Source: Pseudoalteromonas denitrificans DSM 6059 (lineage in GTDB: Bacteria > Pseudomonadota > Gammaproteobacteria > Enterobacterales > Alteromonadaceae). From it: a stretch of DNA of 64,000 nt. Of this stretch, positions 17,955-26,052 are shown one piece after another. Positions within the stretch are counted from its first letter, which is position 1; every line of letters begins with the position of its first letter. The notes under the pieces were generated by a model. The model searched no databases. It was not told the DNA's origin and saw only the letters and a program-made list of their open reading frames with translations. The stretch covers positions 46,876-110,875 of the forward strand of contig NZ_FOLO01000008.1 in the NCBI RefSeq assembly GCF_900112265.1. The letters run 5' to 3'. The translations under genes were made by a program, and so were the position numbers.

Positions 17955-18126
17955 TGACTCACTTTGTTGTAGCGTAGATAGAATGAGGGTTTGTTCTTAA
18001 AAAAAGTGAGTCACTTGGTTTTGGAGAAAATCCCCCCCTAATGACTCACTATGTTTTTTCTTGGGAGACATTAAAAAGTTGTAACTTATCATTTGAGGGG
18101 CAGCTTAGGGATTTGACTGACTCACT
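17955..18126. repeat. Cluster of TGACTCACT sites at the left element end
   Basis: Four copies of the sequence TGACTCACT or its reverse complement occur: 17955-17963, the near-palindrome AAGTGAGTCACTT at 18004-18016, 18042-18050 and 18118-18126. The first lies about 24 bases inside the junction, as does a reverse-oriented copy at the right end. These are probable binding sites for an element recombinase or accessory protein. The stretch 17963-18290 holds no gene that I can see. Confidence 0.65.
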
Positions 18127-18290
18127 AATTATGAGAGAGTCTTAATCATTGTGATGAATGCTGAGTGATGTCAGTTGGTATTGTTAACGGCATCATACAA
18201 TAGTAAAAATAGAAATATTATCTCTAGTGACTCTTTAAAAAACTGCTCAATATCTTGGATACTCATGCTGCACCCTTGTATCAATCTATT

Positions 18291-18536
18291 CTAATAATGG
18301 GATTGTTTATTGGTGAACTCAGGATTAAGCTCCATTGGCTGGCTTACCGTTGTATCAACAATAGTAGATAGTGTTAGTAATTTGTCAGCGATTAAATTTA
18401 TCTGCTCTTCAGTTGAATCTGGATTGTTTAGAAATTCTGTTAACTTATTATCGTAATGCTTGTATAGGGAAGCAAGTTGCTCATCTGTAGCTAGTGAAAT
18501 TATTTGATTTAACTCATTATCTGGCATCATATTCAT
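18291..18536 (-). CDS. Small protein of unknown function, fourth gene of a four-gene operon
   Basis: This protein of 81 residues is predicted mostly helical and acidic. It includes LASLYKHYDNKLTEFL, a helix pattern also seen in its three upstream neighbours. Its start overlaps the end of the 130-residue gene by 20 bases, so it is translationally coupled. No named family is recognised and no membrane segment is seen. Confidence 0.55.
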   Translation of the reverse strand: MNMMPDNELNQIISLATDEQLASLYKHYDNKLTEFLNNPDSTEEQINLIADKLLTLSTIVDTTVSQPMELNPEFTNKQSHY

Positions 18537-18909
18537 TTCTCCAAGTTGGCTTTAGTGGTTTGATAGATTCACGTTCTCCAGCCATCATTTCTTCAATTCT
18601 GTGAATTACGTGATTAACTGCTCGATGTAAATATGCTTCTGTTTCTGATTTTGCGTGGCAACGAGATATTTCAATAAGATAATTTAAGTATTTATGAACA
18701 ATTTTAAAGTAATTGGGATAGGGCAGTGATAAGGCAGGCTGTGGATAGAGAAGCAGGTGCTCTATCTCATCTTTTAGTCTAGCGTTACCTGCTAATCTCA
18801 GCTTTTCTAATTCTGCGTTAATTACACTAATGTTTTGATGATTCTCTTTTGACGCAAGTATTCTACGATAAAGAATTTCGTCAGGTAGTTCTGCTGGTTC
18901 ATCGTTCAT
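18517..18909 (-). CDS. Small protein of unknown function, third gene of a four-gene operon
   Basis: The protein has 130 residues, helical, soluble by composition. It carries YFKIVHKYLNYLIEIS followed by a second helix AYLHRAVNHVIHRIEEM, the same two-helix pattern as its neighbours. Its start overlaps the stop of the previous gene by four bases (ATGA). No catalytic motif is seen. The function is unknown, but its coupling to the other three suggests a multi-subunit assembly. Confidence 0.6.
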   Translation of the reverse strand: MNDEPAELPDEILYRRILASKENHQNISVINAELEKLRLAGNARLKDEIEHLLLYPQPALSLPYPNYFKIVHKYLNYLIEISRCHAKSETEAYLHRAVNHVIHRIEEMMAGERESIKPLKPTWRNEYDAR

Positions 18910-19244
18910 CCGTTGTACTCAGTATCGTCATCCTCAGAGAACTCAATGATGAAACTTAGGATAACGATAATGTCAGCGATACAGTCTATTGTCATGTTGC
19001 GTTTAACAATATATGTTTCTTCAAAATCAACATCTTTGAGTTGTATGTTTATGAGTTGATTTAACATTGACTCGTAATGTTTGATAACTCGTTTGACAGA
19101 TTCTTCATTAAAGTTCCAATCAGGCGTAATTAACTTGCCTCTAACGCAAGGTTGTAAACTAATATCTTCTAGCTCTAGGATTTTCTCTATATTGAAGTTT
19201 AGCTTGTTGATTATTTTACTTTTTTCTTTGGGCTTCAGGTTCAT
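18906..19244 (-). CDS. Small protein of unknown function, second gene of a four-gene operon
   Basis: I choose the ATG at 19244, four bases after the stop of the upstream gene, giving 112 residues. A longer frame exists to 19322 but would overlap the upstream gene heavily. It contains VKRVIKHYESMLNQLINI and, later, NMTIDCIADIIVILSFII, the two-helix pattern shared with the neighbouring small genes, and an acidic tail (EFSEDDDTEY). No known domain is recognised. Confidence 0.6.
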   Translation of the reverse strand: MNLKPKEKSKIINKLNFNIEKILELEDISLQPCVRGKLITPDWNFNEESVKRVIKHYESMLNQLINIQLKDVDFEETYIVKRNMTIDCIADIIVILSFIIEFSEDDDTEYNG

Positions 19245-19248
19245 CGTA

Positions 19249-19620
19249 TTACACCGTAGTTCTTTCTGCTTTTGCGGCAGCGAATGTTGCGGTAATTTGT
19301 TTCTGGTTGAACTCGCCAACAACTTTAAAAATGTTATCCATCACTTCTTCAAGTAACACCATATGTTTTTTCTTAAAGCAATCATCTAGTAGTTTAAATA
19401 AGAAATCATCATAACCTCTAAGGATTTCAGCCACTCGCTCATTCGTTAGAAGTTCATTCTTGTCCAATCGGATAATAGTTTTAGAGATTAAATGGTTGTG
19501 GCAACCTGTCGTTGCATCAGCAAGTTTTTTTAATTCGAAATTAACGAGAGTTAGAACTAAGTGGTTTTCTATTGAGATAAGCTGTTGTTTGTCTTTATCG
19601 TTGGTCATTTTATGCCCCAT
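19249..19620 (-). CDS. Small protein of unknown function, first gene of a four-gene operon
   Basis: The protein has 123 residues with the pattern VAEILRGYDDFLFKLLDD followed by a helix VLLEEVMDNIFKVVGEF, like the following three genes. The start is at ATG 19620, or at 19608 (MTNDKDK) if the first is not used. A perfect 12-bp inverted repeat lies 66-96 bases upstream and may be an operator or leader hairpin. This is the first gene of the left-end operon of the element. Its function is unknown. Confidence 0.6.
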   Translation of the reverse strand: MGHKMTNDKDKQQLISIENHLVLTLVNFELKKLADATTGCHNHLISKTIIRLDKNELLTNERVAEILRGYDDFLFKLLDDCFKKKHMVLLEEVMDNIFKVVGEFNQKQITATFAAAKAERTTV

Positions 19621-19685
19621 TTACACAGAAGAAATATAATATTGGATATATTTATAGCAGCTTAAATATTGAACACAACCACTTT

Positions 19686-19716
19686 TTGATTTAGTGGATT
19701 TTACCCACTAAATCAA
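19686..19716. repeat. Perfect 12-bp inverted repeat upstream of the four-gene operon
   Basis: TTGATTTAGTGG (19686-19697) is the exact reverse complement of CCACTAAATCAA (19705-19716), with a 7-base loop. It lies in the promoter region of the operon starting at 19620. There is no U tail in the direction of the operon, so an operator for a dimeric regulator fits better than a terminator. Confidence 0.6.
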
Positions 19717-19945
19717 CAGGTAAACAAAATAATCAGAATCAAATACTTAGATTCTGGCCGATGAGTTTAATTTTTAAGATTATGCTGCACCTTCATCATT
19801 CTCATGCTTAATATGGCAAGTCATAACTAACTCGTACTGATTTTTTTACTCTGATAGGTTCAGGATTAACGTTGCTCAATCAATAGATATCTGACAAATG
19901 TTGCATTCCCTAGCTCTTAGTATTAATATCTTTGACAGGGAAAAA

Positions 19946-20056
19946 TGCACCCTGTTAGCCGCCCATTGGCAAAGACCCCTTCAGGTCAGCATCATTATGA
20001 AAACATGATACTTTTAAACGTGAACTTCGTGTGTACGTTAGGCGGCTGCGTGTGCT
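19946..20056 (+). ncRNA. Candidate structured RNA, multi-stem leader of the 244-residue gene
   Basis: Reading the plus strand, an outer stem GCAC/GTGC (19947-19950 with 20052-20055) and a strong stem AGCCGCC/GGCGGCT (19957-19963 with 20041-20047) enclose three hairpins: GACC/GGTC (19974-19977, 19984-19987), ATCAT/ATGAT (19991-19995, 20005-20009) and AACGT/ACGTT (20017-20021, 20035-20039). This forms a multi-branch junction just before the ATG at 20077. I cannot match it to a known riboswitch class. It may be a regulatory leader or an independent small RNA. The rest of 19717-19945 shows nothing recognisable. Confidence 0.5.
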
Positions 20057-20076
20057 AAATATACGAGAGCTTCATA

Positions 20077-20811
20077 ATGAAAGTAAAAAACAAACGTTCA
20101 ACCAATGACCACCTCACATTCCCGTCTGGTCGTACAATAAAGCGCTGTAAAGAAGACGCTAAAGAGCTACGAAAAGCATCTAAAGACACTGATAATTACA
20201 TCAGTTATAACAATGCGTTAAATCTTATTTCCAATAAAAATGGATTGGATATGCTTTGGGATAAAGCTATCAATCATATCGTCTCATCTCAAAAGGAATA
20301 CTCTGAACTTGAAGACCCATCCACTTTCAATTGGCTGATGGGGCAATTGAAAAACAAGCATAGCCATCATAAGAAAGCTGTACATCAACAATTCAAGCAA
20401 AACGGTAAGTTAACATTGCCAGATGGTGAGGGCGGATTTGTTGATGTTTCCCCTCACAAGCAAGATAAAAGCGGCTTATTAATTACAGAAGAAGTTGCTA
20501 GGTTGGTGGAAGCTGATATTGAGCAGCTAGGTGGGCTTGAAAATCTTAAGGGGTTTGATGATGGGAACGTACAACTGATTTACGAAAAACCTAATAGTAC
20601 TAGCCATTTGGCTTATGAGTTTCATGTTCGAGCCGATGGTGTAATTCATTATTTCTGTCGCTGCCTTCCTTGGGCGGGGTATGAGGCAGAACTACACGCT
20701 AGGGGGTACGATATTACCAATGTAGGTCATGGAACACGCTCAGCAGACACTGCGTTGCATTGGACTGGATTTACGTTTTGGCATCGTATGCTAGAGCTTA
20801 GAGAGTGCTAG
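20077..20811 (+). CDS. Hypothetical cargo protein with an N-terminal glyoxalase-linked helical segment
   Basis: This protein of 244 residues is the only plus-strand gene in the element. Residues 15-65 (RTIKRCKEDAKELRKA then SYNNALNLISNKNGLDMLW) resemble the short helical segment found at the N-terminus of some glyoxalase-superfamily and plasmid proteins, which often reads AL.L.A...GF..W. The remainder, ending with HFYCRCL-like Cys/His/Trp-rich stretches (YFCRCLPWAGYEAEL), is unknown. It lies behind the structured leader at 19946-20056. No catalytic motif is certain, so the function is not assigned. Confidence 0.6.
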   Translation: MKVKNKRSTNDHLTFPSGRTIKRCKEDAKELRKASKDTDNYISYNNALNLISNKNGLDMLWDKAINHIVSSQKEYSELEDPSTFNWLMGQLKNKHSHHKKAVHQQFKQNGKLTLPDGEGGFVDVSPHKQDKSGLLITEEVARLVEADIEQLGGLENLKGFDDGNVQLIYEKPNSTSHLAYEFHVRADGVIHYFCRCLPWAGYEAELHARGYDITNVGHGTRSADTALHWTGFTFWHRMLELREC

Positions 20812-20824
20812 TATATTGATGTTG

Positions 20825-20861
20825 AAAATAGTGCAACCTAACAAAGGATTGCACTATTTAA
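20825..20861. terminator. Bidirectional terminator-like hairpin
   Basis: TAGTGCAA (20829-20836) pairs with TTGCACTA (20849-20856) across a 12-base loop, with A-rich and T-rich flanks (AAAA and TTTA). It sits between two convergent genes and probably ends both. Confidence 0.6.
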
Positions 20862-21486
20862 AATCTGGTAAACAGCTCTTAAACTCCCTTTGCATAGCTG
20901 GTATTCTACCTTTCTGGTTGGTATCCCCTGACAGGATGATAATTAACATTCCTAGCATTACCGATAACCCGTTAGATGTTTTTAATAATTGTACAAGTAA
21001 CGGTTGAGGGTAGCCTTTGCTGTGACGGCTAATAGCATGAATGCCTCCATGCACATAAGAGCTTAATGCTTTCCATGAATACTACTTAAACTCTTTGAGG
21101 GCATCCATTGCTTCTTCAGGTGCTTTACCATCAAGCTTAACCAACATTTCAGTTAACATTGGTAATTTATTTGCTCTGTGAGCGTTATCATCCGTCAGTT
21201 CAGCCATAAGCTTGGAAACCGCGACATCTGAAGCTGAATACAATAACCACATTGCCCTAACTAAAGCTTCATATTGCAGCCTCACTAATCCCGTTGCGGA
21301 GGTTAGGTTTCCTGTACTGATCAAGATTTTTGCACTTTCTGCATGTTCAAACGCAATACTGCATACGATATTGGCAGCTCTTATACGTTCAGAGTTATCA
21401 AATAGTCTTAAAGAAAATAAATTTAGTAATTTATTTTCAAGACTTAATGATTTAGATAAAAGTTGGTTTATTTCTTCATTAATCAT
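20854..21486 (-). pseudogene. TrlF-linked hypothetical gene interrupted by an in-frame TAG
   Basis: A frame of 211 codons is open from ATG 21486 to the stop at 20854 except for one TAG at 21082-21084. The first part (134 residues) ends KALKEF-like ALKEFK, then after the TAG the same frame continues YSWKALSSYVHGGIHAISRHSKGYP and LLKTSNGLSVMLGMLI, a coherent conserved-looking end. The start overlaps the stop of the TrlF-like gene (ATGA), so the two form a module. It is either a recent nonsense mutation or a stop that is read through. I cannot name the family with confidence. It is mostly helical. Confidence 0.7.
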
Positions 21487-24206
21487 ACTAATGCTTGGAT
21501 GCCATATTTGCGTTCACGCTTTTCGAAAGCGTAACTGCCACCTTCTAAAATATTGCAAATGCTGGCTCTAGTACCGAAATTATCAACTACGCTACCATCT
21601 TCAAGTGCGCCAGTTTCATAGCTTATTACCTCTCCCTCGTTATTGGCGACAATGATTTGCTCTGCGTCAGTGTTAACAACAAGGTTGGCGTTATGAGTAA
21701 CAATAATTACTTGGCGATATTTCTTTATTTGACTAAACAAGGGAACCAACTGCTCCATAATAAAATTATTATCTAAGTCATCCTCTGGTTGGTCAAACAC
21801 AAAAGGGCTACCGAAAGGGTCGGTCGCTAGCTTTAAGCAAACATAGAATGTACCTCGTTGTCCGACACTTAGTTTATCAACAGTTTTTCCTTTGTACTCA
21901 AAGTCGGCATTTACATATAGATAATTCTTAACGCTTTCAGGTGAAAATAGATAATTTAAAAGCTCAAACCTACCACCTTGGTTAAAGTACTCAGATTTCC
22001 AAAATAAATCTTCAATAGCGATTAATTTAGGCTCACCGTTTTCACTTACCTCGCCTTCACAGGTGATTTTTTGGATTCCTGCGATTAACTCAAAAAAGTC
22101 ATTTATTGTGATTACACCAAATGTTTCTTGTAATCTTTGCATTGACGTTTTGTTTTGAGTGCTTCTGAATTTACCACGGTTAATGCAGTCCTCTAACCCC
22201 TGATAAAATCTATTCACATTAAATGTGATACTTCCGTTTATTTTAATATCAGACAACATGTTGTTAACCAACTGGTTTTGTTCCACATCCCAGTGTTCTT
22301 TTTGTTCTTTTAGACTCGTAAATGCATTGTCGATGCTGTCTTTTTGCTGATTTAGATAGGTACGGTAATTCAACACTAACTCTGACCGTCTTTTCACGTA
22401 ATCATGATATTGAGAAGTTCTTTGGTCAACTTCAGTAAGTTTGGCGTTTGCGTTGTCGATGGCTAATTGCGACTCAGATACTTTGCTAAGCAAGGATGAT
22501 ATATCTTGATGGATTCCCTGTTCTTTAAAACTCGTAACGATAGCTACGTTATTTAAATCTAGCTGACTTATTTCTGCTTCTAAAGCCTTAATGTTTTCGG
22601 TTATTTTTTCTAAGGTAACAGCAACTTGAAGTAGTGGAACTTTATTCAAAGCTTCTTGTTTCATGTTGATTGTATTTAGGCTTTGGTTAATATCTGAAGT
22701 TGCCCTTTGAATTACAGCTTCTACTTCCCTGAACTCTGTTATTATTGTTCGTTTTTCATTTGCTGCTTTCAGGTTTTGCTGATATTGAGCAATTAGTTGT
22801 TTATTTTGAGGGTTTGTGAGGGTAGCCATTAGCTTGGTATGCATATCAATAATACCCTGCTGGTGTGTTGGCGTATTTATTCTATTGCCTTGAGGGTCTG
22901 AAGACTCCCAGTACTGCACAAAACTTCTATATTTCCCAATATTCTCAGTGATTTCACTTGAAGTAACAGGGTCAAATGCAACATAGCGAATCCCTAGCAT
23001 CCGTTTGATTTCATCACTTAATTCACTTGGCTCTTTGCTAAACTTTTGAATGTCGCCTTGAGATACATGTAAATATGAGTAAGTGTCGTCTTTGGCGTTG
23101 AATGTTAACTCTGTACCATCTCCTTGGTCTAAAGTAATACTTAAGCTTTTAACATTCACATCTCTTGCGTTATGTGATTTGGAATTGTGATTGAACAATG
23201 AGTGCATTGCGTCAAGAAATAAGCTTTTTCCCGTACCTCTACCACCAATAATAGCAACCATATTTGGATTTAAAGGTATTGTTTGCTGCTCAAATTTGAT
23301 AGCTTGGGCTGGAAATATTTCACCACCAAGTTCTATAGACTTAAACCGAGGCTTCATAAATATATTCTCAACGAAGTTATCGGTTTGTTGAACTCGTGAA
23401 TCAGGCTCTATAAGTGTTTGCCTTAAACCTTCAAATGTTGGCTTGGCTTTTACCCAAGTGTAGTTCTCACCTATACCAAAACTTCCGTTTTTTGCGTTAC
23501 CCAAGCCATTTAAACTGTGGGCATCTGAACAAGCAAAAACGGGCTTTTCTGTTGCTCCATCAAATCTAGCCAAATTCTTAAGGAAGAAATTCCTGTCCTC
23601 AGCCCTCGCTAAAATTATTTGTCCTTGCTTCTCAATTTCTTTTGCCAAGGCTGTGGAGCGACCTTCTTTCATATTTGGTCTAAAACCACCGTACCCGTTA
23701 GGGCAAACTGCAATTAAATAATCAATCCCGAATCTTAAGTTTTCATTTAAGTGTTTAAGTAATAACTTGAAATCAACCACAGCATCAGAAATCTGTATGC
23801 CAGAGTTCTCTATTGAACTCTTGGAGCAATAAATGGTTTTGTCGTTATCTGTGGTATTGAAAATTGGAAAGGTGGATAGAACAGTGTTTATTTTTTGAGT
23901 TGATAGCTTATCAGAGAATAAGCAATGAATATTAATCCACTCGCCATCTTTATTTTGTTGATTGATACGAAATTCAACATTTCCTAAAGCTGTCGTTGCA
24001 GCATTTTTATTAGCAATTGATTGTCTAATTGCCTCAAGCTCTCCATCAGCAAAGTAGAAATAGTTAGTCACCCCAATCAAAGATAATTTTTCTTCGATTA
24101 TTTTGTCCACATATTCATCAATAGTAGCGCCATTAAACTGACCGTTTTGGTGAGTAAAAGGTGAATGAATATGCAAATCCCACTTGTTCCAGACTGAACC
24201 AATCAT
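21483..24206 (-). CDS. TrlF/Ppl-like protein: PHP domain plus SMC-like ATPase
   Basis: This protein has 907 residues. The N-terminal PHP (polymerase and histidinol phosphatase) domain shows WDLHIHSPFTH near residue 10 and FACSDAHSL near 225, both metal-binding. The middle and C-terminal ATPase domain shows a P-loop IIGGRGTGKS near 320, a long coiled coil and, near 790-830, the ABC signature DKLSVGQRGTF and Walker B PFVFDQPEDDLDN. Proteins of this build include TrlF-type ATPases and the Ppl anti-phage system. A role as a nucleotide- or nucleic acid-targeting defence ATPase is inferred. ATG at 24206 follows AGGAGCAG. The downstream partner is split by an amber codon. Confidence 0.85.
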   Translation of the reverse strand: MIGSVWNKWDLHIHSPFTHQNGQFNGATIDEYVDKIIEEKLSLIGVTNYFYFADGELEAIRQSIANKNAATTALGNVEFRINQQNKDGEWINIHCLFSDKLSTQKINTVLSTFPIFNTTDNDKTIYCSKSSIENSGIQISDAVVDFKLLLKHLNENLRFGIDYLIAVCPNGYGGFRPNMKEGRSTALAKEIEKQGQIILARAEDRNFFLKNLARFDGATEKPVFACSDAHSLNGLGNAKNGSFGIGENYTWVKAKPTFEGLRQTLIEPDSRVQQTDNFVENIFMKPRFKSIELGGEIFPAQAIKFEQQTIPLNPNMVAIIGGRGTGKSLFLDAMHSLFNHNSKSHNARDVNVKSLSITLDQGDGTELTFNAKDDTYSYLHVSQGDIQKFSKEPSELSDEIKRMLGIRYVAFDPVTSSEITENIGKYRSFVQYWESSDPQGNRINTPTHQQGIIDMHTKLMATLTNPQNKQLIAQYQQNLKAANEKRTIITEFREVEAVIQRATSDINQSLNTINMKQEALNKVPLLQVAVTLEKITENIKALEAEISQLDLNNVAIVTSFKEQGIHQDISSLLSKVSESQLAIDNANAKLTEVDQRTSQYHDYVKRRSELVLNYRTYLNQQKDSIDNAFTSLKEQKEHWDVEQNQLVNNMLSDIKINGSITFNVNRFYQGLEDCINRGKFRSTQNKTSMQRLQETFGVITINDFFELIAGIQKITCEGEVSENGEPKLIAIEDLFWKSEYFNQGGRFELLNYLFSPESVKNYLYVNADFEYKGKTVDKLSVGQRGTFYVCLKLATDPFGSPFVFDQPEDDLDNNFIMEQLVPLFSQIKKYRQVIIVTHNANLVVNTDAEQIIVANNEGEVISYETGALEDGSVVDNFGTRASICNILEGGSYAFEKRERKYGIQALV

Positions 24207-24327
24207 TTACTGCTCCTTGTGTAACATACCCATATGATTCATATAGGGTCTATACTTAGCTATCTATATCGTTGATTGGCTCAGTATTTAATTGAGCCAA
24301 TATTCTGTTTTTGGTAAGAGTTCTAAG

Positions 24328-25995
24328 TTATTGAATCCCTAGTACTGATTTTCCCTGATTAAAGGTAATATCCACTGGGATTTTAGCTTTTGTTAGTCTA
24401 TTTAAGTCATCAGCTAACTGTTTTTTAATAACACCACTTTCTGAAAATAGTTTTCCAACACCTTTATAATCGCCATTACCTTGTAGTGTTAATATCAGTG
24501 TTGATAAAGAAGACATCGCATCACGCATTTTTTCCATGTTGACACTATACAGGCCATTATTGTCACGATTGAAAGCACCTTTTGCCTCAAAGTAATTAAA
24601 CCTAATCATGTTGGCTTTACCGTGAGCACTTGATGCACCAAAGCGAACTGAGCGGAAAATACCAGCTAGAAATGTGGTGTAGTAGTCTTTCAGCTTACCC
24701 TCAGTTAATACACCTTTATCAAGTAACTGTGTCACCATATATAATCCAAGAATATCTGCCTTACCTTCTTCTAGGGCAGAAGCATATTCTTTCAATGCCT
24801 TACTGACAGTTGTATCACTATTAATAACTGACTTTATGCCCAAACCATGGGCGACTTCATGAAACATAGTGTTCGTGAAGAACGCATCAAAAGTTACATT
24901 ATTTCGAGATTCAGGAGATATCAATTGCTCAGAAATCGGGGCTAGAATATGGTCGAATTTTGCTTTCATTGCATTTTTTAATTGTAAGCGTCTTGTGCCT
25001 TTCTTTAATTGCACCTCTTCATCATTTGGTAGATTAATGGCAATAGTTTTTCCACCTGCATTTGAATGACCCGCATAGTAAATAACATCATAGGCATTAA
25101 TATCCGCACTTGAGCCTGACATTTTTGGCTTGTATTGTTCCGCAACAGGTAAGCCTTTCTGTAATTCAGGTAGGTAAGCTGCAAATTTTGCAAGTTTTTC
25201 GCTCCATTCTAAATCCTTAACTAACACGTATGATTCAAATGCAGCACGATACCCAAAAAGTTGGTCTTCATATGTTTCAATCGGACCGATAACAACATCA
25301 ATTTGGTTTGTTTTCATATCCATCCATGCAAAATCTGATGGTTGGTAGTTGTCTGAAAGCAAAGCATCTGCTCGTAAGTTCAAATACTCAGAAAACTCTT
25401 TATTCTCTGCTAGTTTTGACGCTTTTCTTAGCAGAGCTGATGCTCTTTTTAATTCATCATTATAAGCTTCAGAGTAGGGGATTGTTATTAGTTTACCTTC
25501 TTTGCTGCGGCTAACGATGGTATACAAACTGTTACCTTTCAAATTTGCCGATTCATAGTCATTTTTAGTCATATCAGCAGGGTAAAACTCAGCTCCATGA
25601 CGTTTGTTTTCTATATTCGTTAAAAATGGTGCATCACCAGCGAGTCGATCCCAAGAACCGTAGTTGATTTCAGCAAATTTACGGACATCTGAATCATCTA
25701 TTTTACTGAGAAATTCATCTTTGTTATTTCCGAAAGCTTGCTTCCAAAAAAGGTCATCCATTATTTTTGATGCATCGATCAGAACCGCTAGCATCTGTCG
25801 CTGGTTGTCTGTCAGTGAAGTCAAATCAGTCTTTAAGTCAACAGGATGATAAATATTTAGCCTTTCTCTATCACCTATGAATTGTATGCTGCTCTTGATC
25901 GTGTCTACTTCTGTGTTGTCAGAACACCCTGATAATAAGCTTGCAGTAATAATGGCAAGGACTGTCATTTTTTGTTTTAGTTTATATTTCGACAT
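24328..25995 (-). CDS. Intact M49-type metallopeptidase lipoprotein carried by the element
   Basis: The protein has 555 residues. It starts with a lipoprotein signal (LAIITASLLSGCSD), so it should be anchored to the outer or inner membrane, facing the periplasm. The zinc-binding HEVAHG lies near residue 380 in FTNTMFHEVAHGLGI, and the second Glu motif is EEGKADILG. This resembles peptidase family M49 (dipeptidyl peptidase III, HELLGH plus EECRAE), although DPP III proteins are usually longer. It is closely similar along its length to the host gene that the element split. It lies among the cargo, away from the junctions, and has its own promoter space. Its likely role is to replace the lost host function. 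Confidence 0.85.
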   Translation of the reverse strand: MSKYKLKQKMTVLAIITASLLSGCSDNTEVDTIKSSIQFIGDRERLNIYHPVDLKTDLTSLTDNQRQMLAVLIDASKIMDDLFWKQAFGNNKDEFLSKIDDSDVRKFAEINYGSWDRLAGDAPFLTNIENKRHGAEFYPADMTKNDYESANLKGNSLYTIVSRSKEGKLITIPYSEAYNDELKRASALLRKASKLAENKEFSEYLNLRADALLSDNYQPSDFAWMDMKTNQIDVVIGPIETYEDQLFGYRAAFESYVLVKDLEWSEKLAKFAAYLPELQKGLPVAEQYKPKMSGSSADINAYDVIYYAGHSNAGGKTIAINLPNDEEVQLKKGTRRLQLKNAMKAKFDHILAPISEQLISPESRNNVTFDAFFTNTMFHEVAHGLGIKSVINSDTTVSKALKEYASALEEGKADILGLYMVTQLLDKGVLTEGKLKDYYTTFLAGIFRSVRFGASSAHGKANMIRFNYFEAKGAFNRDNNGLYSVNMEKMRDAMSSLSTLILTLQGNGDYKGVGKLFSESGVIKKQLADDLNRLTKAKIPVDITFNQGKSVLGIQ

Positions 25996-26052
25996 TATTT
26001 TCTCTTGTGTTTATATTTAACATTTTTATTGCACAACCAGTAAATTTAACGG

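Noticed and set aside
17411..17962. A free-standing 183-residue gene starting at GTG 17962
   Set aside because: Its first ten or so codons come from element DNA and the rest is the broken C-terminal half of the M49 gene, so it is listed as a pseudogene fragment.
19955..20047. Resemblance of GTTAGCCGCC and CGTTAGGCGGCT to integron attC cassette recombination sites
   Set aside because: The two ends do not form the R''/R' inverted pair expected in attC (the 5' arm is not AGCCGCCTAAC), the interior carries three separate hairpins, and no integron integrase is in the window.
20816..21054. Two short frames on opposite strands (63 and 66 codons)
   Set aside because: The minus-strand frame is the part of the TrlF-linked gene beyond its amber codon, and the plus-strand frame is its shadow.
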